From the NCBI GenBank assembly GCA_964445745.1, contig CAYULU010000001.1, positions 1 to 64,000 of the forward strand: a DNA stretch of 64,000 nt, in the 5' to 3' direction. Under the pieces are notes generated by a model. That model had not been told where the DNA came from. It saw only the letters and a list, made by a program, of their open reading frames with translations, and ran no database searches. Below, piece by piece: positions 26,038 through 37,300 of this stretch. Each line of letters starts with the position of its first letter. The first letter of the stretch is position 1. Source of the stretch: UBA1443 sp964445745 (GTDB lineage Bacteria; Omnitrophota; Omnitrophia; Omnitrophales; Aquincolibacteriaceae). The position numbers and the translations under genes were made by a program.

Positions 26038-27899
26038 TTCAATTTTCGCGGGTCCTTTTAATTCTCGCCCTGATATTCACTCAATGGGAAAGCCCAGCCT
26101 TTTCAGCCACGACGGCACGAAAAATTCGGGTTGAAATTGTTGCTTCTGCGGCGTTTCGAGCCCAGCCCAACTGGCGCTTTGAATTTGAACAGCGTCTTGC
26201 CTATGCCTCCCGGATATTCGAGAGTGAATTTAAAATAAAGTTTGTTCCGGTCAAATGGCGCGAATGGCCGGTTGTCAATGAGAAGGCTTCCTTGCGGTCC
26301 TTGCTGGAAGATCTGCAGTCCCGTTTTCCTCTTGAAAAAGCCGATATTGTGATTGGGCTCACGAGTGTGAAGGGTGTCTCGCTTGCCGATGTCAAAGACC
26401 CTGACACAGTGGGACAAGCCAAGATTCTTTCGGGGTATCTTGTGCTACGGTATCCGATTAGCCCGATGTACAGGATTCAGGAGCAGACCGTGCTCACGCA
26501 TGAACTCGGGCATCTGTTCGGAGCGGTCCATACGGATGAGCCCTCCACGGTGATGTTCCCGATCATCGATAAACAGGTCCCGGTTCGTTTTGATTCTGAA
26601 AATCACGATATTATCATGGCAACCCGTGCGATCGATTTCAAACGGGGCGTGAATGCGCTTCCCCGGGCGGCGGTTCAGAGACTTTTGGGCTCCTACCTGA
26701 AGATGGCAGTCCGGGACCAACCGTTCGATTTTTTTTATGTCATCGGTGCCCTTTATCTTGCGCTTGGGCAATATGACGATACGCTGAAGTCCTGGAAAAA
26801 GGCGGCCGAGATCATGCCGGATTTCCCGAGGATTCACTATAACCTCGGGATGCTCTATTACCAGATGGGGGACCATCAAAATTCTGTCAAGGAATTGATG
26901 GAGGCTGTCCGGGGTTTCCGGTTCCCGAGCGAAAAACCCGAGCAGTTGAAAGCCCTGAAGGCGCTCGGGGATGTTTTTATGTCCAATAACGACCTGATGT
27001 CCGCTTATCAGGCCTATGCCCGGGCAAAATCCGTGAGCCCCAATGATAAGGAAGTCCGGTTGAAACTAGCGGTCGTCCAGATGCGAAAGGGGCAGGTGCA
27101 GGACGCGATCCGCGAACTGGAGGCTCTTCATTACCAGGACACGAATTATGTGGAAGTCATGTTGGAACTGGGGGCCGCGTATTATCAGGCCCAGCGCCAT
27201 GAAGACAGCGCGCGAATGATGAAGCGTGTGATCGAAAAAGCCAAAAGGGGAAGTCAATCTTATCTCCAGGCCCATAGTTATCTGGGCCGGATCTATGGGC
27301 AGTCCGGACAGCACAAGAAAGCGATCGATCATTTTCGAAGGGCTTGCTCCGCCCAGCAGAGCGCGGATTGCATGAAAGGTTTGGCGCAGGCGTATTTTGA
27401 TGACGGCCAGACGGATCGTTGCATTGCGGTGCTGGCCCAGGTTTTGATGATCGAGAAGGAAGACCCCGATGTTTACGGCACGCTGGCAGTTGCGTTGATT
27501 CAAAAAGGGGATTACGCAAAGGCTTATCCACTTTTGGAGGAAGGGTTGAAATATGCGAAGGATGGCAAGGCGGCGTCCCGCTTTTATCAAAACATGGGAC
27601 ATGTTCTGATCCAGACCCAAAAGTTTGATCTGGCTAAAAACAATTTTCAAATGGGTCTTTCCCGTGATTGGTCCAACCTCGATTGTTATTTTGGGCTCGC
27701 CATGGCATCGATTGGTTTACAGGATGCTCTGGGCGCGAAAAGAGCACTGGAGGATGTTCTTCGGATTGATCCCAAAAACAAGAAAGCTGTTGAAATGTTG
27801 CAGCAAGTCGAAAAGGCTCTACCCCAATCGGCCCCGGTCAAAATTCATCTGGATGGCGGGACCGCGCAGGCGAATTTTTCAATCAAATCCAAAAAATAA
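26034..27899 (+). CDS. secreted metzincin-like zinc protease with TPR repeats
   Basis: 621 aa from TTG 26034. The signal peptide (VLLILALIFTQWESPAFSA) ends near residue 25. The zinc-binding motif HExxHxxGxxH is present as His156, Glu157, His160, His166 (HELGHLFGAVH), followed by STVMFP as the Met-turn. Residues about 235-600 are tandem TPR-like helical pairs (for example AEIMPDFPRIHYNLGMLYYQ). The protein probably acts outside the cytoplasm on envelope or surface proteins. It directly precedes the giant gene A, which encodes an exported protein, so processing or assembly of that product is a reasonable guess without direct evidence. The start depends on coupling to the leader ORF. Confidence 0.82.
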   Translation: MIQFSRVLLILALIFTQWESPAFSATTARKIRVEIVASAAFRAQPNWRFEFEQRLAYASRIFESEFKIKFVPVKWREWPVVNEKASLRSLLEDLQSRFPLEKADIVIGLTSVKGVSLADVKDPDTVGQAKILSGYLVLRYPISPMYRIQEQTVLTHELGHLFGAVHTDEPSTVMFPIIDKQVPVRFDSENHDIIMATRAIDFKRGVNALPRAAVQRLLGSYLKMAVRDQPFDFFYVIGALYLALGQYDDTLKSWKKAAEIMPDFPRIHYNLGMLYYQMGDHQNSVKELMEAVRGFRFPSEKPEQLKALKALGDVFMSNNDLMSAYQAYARAKSVSPNDKEVRLKLAVVQMRKGQVQDAIRELEALHYQDTNYVEVMLELGAAYYQAQRHEDSARMMKRVIEKAKRGSQSYLQAHSYLGRIYGQSGQHKKAIDHFRRACSAQQSADCMKGLAQAYFDDGQTDRCIAVLAQVLMIEKEDPDVYGTLAVALIQKGDYAKAYPLLEEGLKYAKDGKAASRFYQNMGHVLIQTQKFDLAKNNFQMGLSRDWSNLDCYFGLAMASIGLQDALGAKRALEDVLRIDPKNKKAVEMLQQVEKALPQSAPVKIHLDGGTAQANFSIKSKK

Positions 27900-28260
27900 T
27901 CCACTCGGTTTCAAGCGGAATCGATGAAGTGCTTTTTCGTCATTTTTATCGGTCCTGAAATTGGCCCAGGTGGGTAGGCAAAGAAAATCTATAGGTTTTG
28001 TCCGGCGATTTTAATCTGGGCCTTCCTCGAGTATCTGGAAATTTTCGAATCTGCGGAGCATTTTACATGCCAAATAAAGCGTACTTAATGAAAGTTTTTT
28101 ATATATCTATTTAAAAAGTATTTCGAATGAATATATAAAAAATTGACTTTTGAAGGTGTTTTTTTAATGTTTCGAAGAAAAAAAATTAAAATCAATTAAG
28201 CTTCATTCGTAACCTGTTTAAAATGAATGACTTATGAAGATTATTTTTGTTCATCAAAAT
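27900..28260. other. AT-rich intergenic region upstream of giant gene A
   Basis: The first part of a 481-nt gap with no gene. From about 28060 it is strongly AT-rich, with runs such as TTTTTTATATATC and AATATATAAAAAATTG, unlike the flanking coding DNA. No clear terminator follows the protease gene. It probably acts as an upstream promoter region for gene A. Confidence 0.6.
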
Positions 28261-28289
28261 TTGACAGGGATGACATTGTTAGGTATATT
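28261..28289 (+). promoter_or_regulatory. near-consensus sigma70 promoter of giant gene A
   Basis: Perfect TTGACA (28261-28266) and TATATT (28284-28289) with the ideal 17-nt spacing, in an AT-rich region. The predicted 5' leader is about 85 nt. GGAAGGA (28361-28367) is the likely ribosome site, 13 nt before the ATG. Confidence 0.75.
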
Positions 28290-28380
28290 TCTATTGGGTT
28301 TATAAAGACTTTAATCTAGCTTATATCTGGTTATATTTTTTCTTGGGTAAATTCAAAAAAGGAAGGACGGCAATCCGACC

Positions 28381-31300
28381 ATGATGGTGACACAGCAGTC
28401 TGCTTTTAAGCCCTGGCTCAGATCGATTGCTTTAGCCACCTGCGTCATCTTCACCTTCACTTCAGTTGTTTTTGATACCGGATTTAGCGAAGTTCATGCG
28501 GCCGCTTCCCAGACTCAGATACCCTCAACGCCAGGAACGCATCTTCTCTCCGTAGCTTCTCTTGTGGACCGGCCGGATCTTCCGGATACCTATGGAACGG
28601 TCAAGACGACCTTCAAGGGGAAACGGGATGCGGTGGTTATCCATATCCAGGATGCTCACATTAATGAAGAAGCCCAGCGTAACATCGGCAACATCATTCG
28701 CCACTTCAACGAAAAATATCAGCTCGGGCTTGTGAACCTTGAAGGTGCGAGCGGGGAGCTTTACACCGAACTTTTTTCCTTTTTCCCGAATCAGGAAGCC
28801 CGAAGGAATGTCGCCGATTACTTTTTACGTGAAGGCCGCTTAACCGGACCCGAGCACCTTGCGATTGTCGATCGGGCTCCGGTGCTTTTGAACGGGGTGG
28901 AGGATCCCGAACTCTACGAAGAAAACCGTCAGGCCTATATCGAGGCGCTTGATTTCAAGGCCCGGGATGAAGAAGTCCTTGTGAAGCTTGGTAGACTCAT
29001 GGACGGGGTGAGCCGGTTTGTGTTTCCCGAAGAAATCCGTGAGCTGAATCGCCGCCGTCAGAATTTCCAGGAAGGCGGCCGAGAAATGGTCGCTTACGTC
29101 CGTTACCTGGTTGAGCTCGCGCATCAAAACCAGATCTCGCTTGGTGATTATCCTTCCATGCATTCCTTGCTCAAGCTGGTTGACCTCGAGAAACAGGTGG
29201 ATTTTAATCAGGCTGAAAAAGAGGTCGACCTCCTGATCAACGATCTCAAGAAAATGATTTCCCGGGAAAAACTGACCCGGTTCCTGACCAACACGGTTCA
29301 CTTCCGCATGAAGAAAATGAAACGGGCGGAGTATTACGGCTACCTTCAAACCGAGGTGTTGGCGGCTTTTGATACGGCTTCAGACCCCGAGGCGATTCGG
29401 GCGCAGTACGCGAACGTGCTTTCCTATATTAGTTACATGCGTCTCTATGATACCGTCGACGTTAACATCTTTGAAGAGATTGACCAGCTTGAACGGGTCG
29501 TCAAGAAAAAGCTTTTCACGAATCAGGACCAGGTAAGGCTCGATCACATGTTCCGGATCTTTGATGTCTGCCGGAAGATGTTCGAGTTTACACTGACGAA
29601 GCAGGACGCCGAGTTTTATTACACGTACCAGGATGAATTCAAGGCCGCGACTTTTTCGGATTTTCTCAAACCGCTCATCGAAAAGTATCACTTCTCCTAC
29701 GGATTGCCGTCCCAATTGGAGATACTCGATCGGGATCTGCCGCGTGTCGAGCGCTTCTATGAAGCCGCTCTCAAACGCGATCAGGTCCTCATCGAGAGAG
29801 CGGTTGAGAAAACCTCCGAGCGCGGGGCAAAGATCTCCGCGATCGTGACCGGCGGGTTCCATACTCCGGGAATTGAGCGGTACCTTCGTGATCAGGACAT
29901 CTCTTATATGGTAGTAACCCCGCGTATTTCGAAGGCCATCGATCAGAAGAAGGAATCCGCTCTGTATGATGCGGCGCTCCGCGAAGCGCCGCTTGCTATT
30001 GAAAAAGTTCTTTCTGAAGCGTTCTTGCAGCCTAAAGCTGGAGTGCTGAACGACCCGCGCTTCCAGTTGGCGGCGGAGCATATTATCCGGTCCATCGGAG
30101 AGACCCCTAGCCCTGCGGCGCAAGCGATGATTCGCCTGATGGCCTATGTCAGCGTGCTGGATGGAAAGCTGTCTGCCGGTACGGTTAACGCCATGGAAGC
30201 CGATATGGCGAAACTTTCGGCTCAGGCAAAAGGTAAGTCTCTTGTGACCGACGTGGTGGGGGAATTGAAACAGGCGGTCGCTTATAAGAATGCGATCCTG
30301 CTTCCTGTTGCCGGAGATGCAAAAAAAGTCCGCATCATCGCCGTCGTGGGTTCCGAGAAAGGTTCCGAAGTTAAGGTTGCGGGTATGATAGGCAGGAAGT
30401 CCATTCCGATCTCCGAGGGAAAATTTTTCCTTACCGGAGTTATCGATGTCGACCGGGCTCCTGCGGAGATGCGTGACGCGATCGACTCGGTATTGAAGCG
30501 CTCTGAAGTCCGCATCGGGGATGTCCTCGTCGAGTCCGGCAGCATTCAGCAGCCTGCCGTCAAGACGGCGCAGGAGAAAGCCATCACAGCGGCGCAGAAA
30601 CAGCAGGTTCGTTATGACCAAAATCTGAAGCTTTATCAAGATGCCGGATTTGAGGTCCCGACCAAAAAAGATGCCCAGGCGGCGTTCCGGGCTATTCTTT
30701 TAAATGCCAATTTCGAGGATAAGATCGCAGCGCTGAAGGAAACCGGCGCGAGCAAGGCGTTTAAGGACGGCATTATGGATCGCGTCATGATCGTCCGGCT
30801 TTTGGGGCAGCATTATGCGGCAGACATGATCCGCGCGCGTGTTCCGCGTCTTCTTGCTTCGGATGTTCCTGTGAACACCTACACCATGACCTTCCGCAAC
30901 GATGCGGATATTGATGCCTATCGCCAGCGGATGATTGAGCGGCAGACGCTTCAGTCCAAACCTTCTGCCGCCGAATCACTCATTCTTTCTAGTGACGAGA
31001 TAGCCTTTGCGAAAGGTTATGGGGAAGTAGTTGAGCCATTGCTTCGCCAGGAATTGGAGGGCCTGCGTGCGATGGGCATTACTCCGAATTTGGAGACGAT
31101 GAAGGTTCAGGTGGAAGCCGGAACGGAACTGGCCAAGGGGGCACTCTATAAGATCCCGATGGGTTTTGGTAAGACGCTGACGCTTCGGGTGGCGGCTTAT
31201 TTGCTCGCGCAGAAGAGGGGTTTTAAAAAGGATAGCGCCAAGGGTGTCCTTGTCGCTACCGTTAACGATGATCTTGCCAAAAGAGACGCGGAAGCCGCCG

Positions 31301-34300
31301 GTCGGGTATTGTCCGTTTTTGGACTCCGGGTGGGATTTGTGGGTGATGAGAATGGTGAAAAGGTCGGATATGTTTTTGATCCGGCAACTGACAAGCTACA
31401 AAAGACCTCGGCCGAGGATGTCTATGGAAGTGCGGATATTATTTACGGCACGGTCGATAAATTCGTTCACCGCTATGAAGATGAAGAACTCGCTCTGGAT
31501 AAGAAAGATCGAATTTTTTCGAAACGGCAGTATTTTGCTCTTTTTGACGAGGTGGATGAACCCCTGACTTATCAATTGATGAATCCTTTTATTGTTTCCG
31601 GAGGCGAAAAGGTAGGCGCGGAAAAAGCGAGACAGCAGCAGATTTTTGCCCGGGAAATTTCTTTGGCTGTCTACGGCCCCAACGGAGAGGGCGTGGATCA
31701 GGGATTAGTGGATATTTCCAAGGAGCAACAGAAGCGCGTAACGCTGACGAGCAAGGGGTTAGACCGGCTTGGAACCCTTTTGGAGGAACGGCAAGCGGAA
31801 CTTATGACTAGGACAGGATTGGGGGCGAATCCGGCTCTCTGGAGACGGCTTATTGAACAAGCGCTCGCGGTGGAACGCACTTATATTCAAGGTAAGGACT
31901 ATATTGTGTCCGGCAAAGAAATCATCATTATCGGTGAAGATGGCAAGCCGCATCCTGGAACGCGCTGGTCGATGGGGCTTCACGCGGCGGTTGAAGCCAA
32001 GCATGCGCAGGATGGGGTTGAAGTCAGAGCGGAACAGATGACCCGAAACTCCATGATGCTGACAACATTCCTCCGCAATAAGGGCCTGATTGCTGATTTC
32101 GCGGGTGCTAGCGGCACGATGGACGAAGAATTTATGCGTGAGATTCACGGGAAGCCCGTTCAGGAGCCGAAGGTCGCAGCCGGGTCCCGCATCGATACAG
32201 TACTGATGTATTCCACTGAAGCTTCCAAGTGGGAAGCTTTCTACGCTGATGTTCTTGAAAAGACCCGGCAGGGTGTTCCTGTGGTCATCAAAGTGGATGA
32301 AGGCAAGGCTGAGGAAGTAGCAACTGAACTCAAGAAGAGAGGATTGCCGATAACGGCAGCAGTCCGGACCTTTGACGCCTCCTCTGAGACGGGAATTGCT
32401 GAGATTGAAAAGTTTGGCGGACAGGCCGGAGCAGTTACCATCGTTACGAATCGTGGCGGCCGCGGTGTTGATATTAAATTGGCTGAGACGTTCCGAAAAC
32501 TGAATGATGAAGCGCGGCAGAGTGGAAGGTTGTTCACGGCTTATTCGACATATATTGACGATCTTGAAGCCAATGACACGCAGTTCCGCGGTCGCGCTGG
32601 ACGTCGTGGGGAGGCGGGACAGTTTAAAGCCTATTGGTCGGTTGAAGACAAAATATTTACGAAGTACGAAGGCCTTCCGGCGGTTCAGATTGCGTTAGCT
32701 GCAATCAAGCAAGAGTTTAAGTCGGAAGGTGAGCCTATCCAGGAGCCTCGTGAAAAGGGAGTTTCAACGACCGTGACCGATCTTGTATCGGCCGTCAGAC
32801 GTGCGATCATGGATTCCCGGACACAGCAATTCAAGCAGAATCAGCCGTTTGAAACGGAAATGGAATCGCGCAAAGCGGAATTTCAGCGGGTTCGGGAGGC
32901 GGTGCTCGGCGGAGATTTTGGAAATCGTGAGCTTAATGCTGTGATCCCCGGAATTTCCGAACTTGCCAAACGGGTGTTGAAGGGAAATGAGGATGCATTC
33001 CGGCAAGGTATCCTGTCCCTTTTGGATCACGGATTTTCTCAGTATCTGGATATTGTGAGTCTTGCGAAACATGACCTGGCCTTGGAAACTCAGGAGGACT
33101 GGAAAGGTGTAGCCGCGCAGCAGGATCCTTATGTTAAATTTCGAGATATATCCACTGCAGCGTTCAGAAATTCTTTGGAATTTGTCAGAATGGAGATCGT
33201 AAAAAGGGCGCCATCGGATTGGACATCTGCCAAAGCGAGGAAAGTGCTTGGGATCAATCTGGAGACTCTCAAGAGTAAAGTGTTCGGTTATTTGCTGGGT
33301 GGGGGGCTTCTGGCGGGTTCCGTCTGGCTGATCGGTTATGTGATGAAGGGTGTTGGCTTTATTCAAAAATTGGCCGCATCCGGGACAAGTGTGGGCGATA
33401 TGATGGCGAAGTTTGAAACACTCCAACATATTTCCACGGTTTTCCAAGGTGTCCCTGAGTCGGTCTGGATCGTGACTGCCATCGGCCTGATCATGATCGG
33501 TTTCACGGTAGCCCAGACTTACGTCAAAAAATTCTCGCAAGCCTATAAGGGGCAAAGGAATTTGGCGTTGGTATTCCGAGGAACGGCTACATGGGCTGAA
33601 CGTATTGGTGCGGTCATGTCGATCCCGACGCAGATACTTACGATGCTGAGTTCGATGATGCCTCTAGGCGCTTTGTTTGCCTTGATTACGGCGTTGGCTT
33701 TCCCCGCGTCTGCTCCATTTCTGATACCTTTGGTAGTTGCTTTGGCCGCGATTGGGGTTGTCGCGGGCGCGCTCCTCATTGCTTTCAATTACAAAACGAT
33801 AAAGGAAACACGGCTGAGCCAACCGAGTAATTTCGCAAGAGGGTTACGCTCATTATTTTTCGGTTTAGCGGCCATTACGGGAGCAGGTCTGATCCTCATG
33901 TTTGTCCCTGGAATGCTTTCGGGAGTACTGGCCGCCTCAGCAATGGGGTTGATCGGTTATCGTGCTCACAAGCGGTTTCTGGAAGATTACGGAAAAGTCC
34001 TTGAAACTGCAAGGCCGGCAACAAAAGCTAAAGTTGTTGGTTTTGTCGCTTCAGTTTTTGTATTTGCCGGTATTTTTACCCTGGCGATTGCCATAGGGTC
34101 AGTCGCGGGAGCTTTCGTTGCTTTAATGGTTCTGAGCTCTCTGATTCTGGTGGTTACGACAGGTCTTTATTTTATTGCCCTTCCGTACATAGCCTCCCGA
34201 TTTGCGGCCGTGGAGTCTCGAGCAACCGGGGGAACCCATAAGGTGCTCGCCTTACGGGAGTTCTTTGAATCGGCGGCATTGAATGCGCGGGGAATCATCA

Positions 34301-37300
34301 TCGGAGGAAGTTCTGCCGCAGGCCTTGCGGTCGGCATTGCGGGAATGGCGGGAAGCCTGCCGATTATGGCAGTGATTTCTCTGAGCGTGGCTCTTGTTCT
34401 AGGAGGTTTGGTCGCCAATAGGGGGCTGATGAATTATCGTAATAAGATATTGGCTCTGCAGGCGAGAGGTGAATCTCCGGATGGAACTCTCGCTAGGGTG
34501 GTTGGTATGGATAACCGGAAAATTGTTCAGGGGTTAATGTCGAGTGTCGTGCTGACAGCGGCTTTACCCTCGATTGGAGCAGGTGCCACGCTAGCTCCTG
34601 CTGCGTCCGTGACCCAAAGCATCTACGCGACGCAAACAATGGATCAGTTGGTTCGTAATTTGAGCAGTGTTTTTGGTTCTGCAATGGCTCCCCAAGTTGC
34701 TGTCGGGACTCCTGAAGCGGCTCCCCACACCGGGCTTGCGCCGCCTGCGGCGCGGGTCGGTCCTTATATAGAGAATCTTTCCGTTGAACAGCAAGCGGCC
34801 TTAAATCTCACCCAAACAGCAGCTCAGACCGCCGAATTGCCCGCAACAGAGACGTCCGCACCGTTTGGGGTGCCGCGTTCCGTGATCATTACTGATACGC
34901 CTGAGATTTTGGCGCGTGAGGCTGAAGCTGCGAGTGTTGAGGCTGAACGTGTTGTTGCTGAAAAGGCTGAAGCGGCAGCGTTGCAGGAGCAGGTAGCGGA
35001 AACCGCCGACGCAGAAGCAGAAGCTGAAAAATTGGAGGAATCGTTTCTCGGGGCGGGTCTGGAAGGTTCCACCGTGGCAGGGGGCGGAATAGGTGCCGGA
35101 GGCCCACCGCCTGAAATTGAGCCTGATGAACAGCCGGGAGTTACTGAAGGTAGTTACGTGGTCTGGGCGGGGAAGGTGGACGCTCTTAGTTCCACCATCA
35201 ATGAGATCTATCATCCCGCCAATGTGCGCACAGAAGCTATGGTCGAACTTTATACGATGTTACGGCCGGATATGACTCAGAAACAATTTGATAATCTTTC
35301 TTTCCGCATGAGTCAGCTTAATACTCAGAACTCGAAAGAGTTTAATGAAACGGGAACCGAGCTGATCGAACTTGGGCGTCAGATTGCATTTTCAAAACTT
35401 GGGGCCACCCCCCAGGCCGAAGCACCCGCCGCTGTCCTTGAGCCTGTAAAAGTTGAATCGGCTCAAGAAATAGAGACTACTGGAGAAGAGCTACTTGAGG
35501 CGAAACAGCCGACGGCTTTAACCGAAGATCAGCTTGCGGCGCGTGGCGATTTGGATCGAGAGCTTGGCGCGAGATTTTCCGGGTTCAAAAAACTGCTTAA
35601 GGAACGTGCCAAGGCGACGGATGCTGATGCTCTAGCGCTTGACCAGCAAATCGAAACCTATCGGAATGTGATTGTTTATGGTCTCCTCAATGCCAAAGAG
35701 ACGATCAATCCGGCCCACATTCGCACCTTTATTTTTAACTGGGGTATCTTCAACTGGTATAGAGCGCACAAAAGTCCGGAAGGACTTGTGGAAGACTTTG
35801 ACGACCTGCGCGTCAACCGGAATTATCGTCAAAAAATCGATGCTCTTGTGACAGCATCCGGGATTGAGCGGAACGGACTCAGCAAAACATGGGAACAGGT
35901 AAAAAGTCCCACGTCTGAACCTGCATCTGTGGAGACGATAGCAGAAGGTCCAACAGATATGACAACACTCCCCACTGCGGTGCCTCTTGCGGATGCTGTT
36001 CAGCAGAAACTGGCACAATTTCATGACACCTTAGATGAAATGGGAGCAACGGTTGACATGCCTGTGGAGGATCGTGCGGCCCAAGTTCGGGAGATCCGGG
36101 AAGGACTAACCAGGATTTCAAATGAGTATTTCGGCTTAAGCGGGGATGGAGCTATTGCTACATCTTTTGTGGATATCTCAAGACGGGTTGCTCAAGAGGA
36201 GTGGGCATTGCGACCTGCAGAACCTGCTATTCCAGCACCAAAATCCAGTCAGGATGTTGGGAGTACGATCGTCGCAGTTGTCGGTGACGGAGCGGTGGCC
36301 GGTGTTGTGGCAGTAGCGGCTGAGGTAGCGGATGCGGTCGAGACAGCAAAGGCTCTCGGCGTGTCACCGGGCGGCGAGACGCCAGCAGTAGCTACACTTA
36401 CAAAGGCTGCTGTTGGAGGGCAAGTCATTGCAGGAGCGGCACTGTATGATGCTCTGAAGAAAGGCATTACTGATCCAACCGTTCAGAGTGCGTTACGAAA
36501 CGAGCTTGAAAGAAGTCCGATGCCGACCACGACTGAGGAAATGCTTTTTAGTGAGATGGCACAGCTTTATTCATTGCTGGCGGCGAGTGAAGAAGCCCTT
36601 AAGACCCAAGAATATTCAGATCAATACCGAAAGTGGACGGCATTTGTTAACGCGGGACTGAATGCCGTTTTAACGAGACATTACGAAAAAACAAGGTACC
36701 AGGGAACGGCTGAGGAGGCTTATCCTGGAGATCCCTCGATTGTTAAATTAGTGCCTTACACAAGGACGAATTCCACTTCGCGTTATGACTCGTGGAGTGC
36801 GTTTGCCGGAGCGGGACTTCGGACCGGCAGTGACATGGTTCAGTTCAATGAAGTACTAGAGGCCGAAGCGGCTTCTGCTCTGAGCAATTACCAGATCGCA
36901 GTGGCCCAGGTGATACAACAAAAACTTTTTCACATGACTGAAATCGCTACGCTCAATGAACGGTTGAATCGGCTTGATGCGATTAAGAGAGCTTATCTTG
37001 ATAAAATTCAGAGTTTGCAGGAGACCCTCAGCAAATCTCACGCTTCACTGCCGGCGCTAAAACGACAGTTGGAAGCGTCCCTAACAAGCCTTGAAATTGC
37101 CAGATCAAACATTTTGGCGTCTCGAGACAGGCACAAGACCCGGCTCGCGTTTTTAATGGGGCGTGATCCCACATTTGCGCATAACGATAAGGACTACACC
37201 AGCTATGTTGAAACGCTAACCTATGACACGATCCGTAATGCCGCGCTGACAGATGAGCGCACGGATGACGGGATCCGCATTATCGTCGAACAAGCTCAGA

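Noticed and set aside
29380..30639. 419-codon minus-strand ORF inside giant gene A
   Set aside because: It is opposite the conserved EreA/ChaN-like module and its flank; no recognisable protein features.
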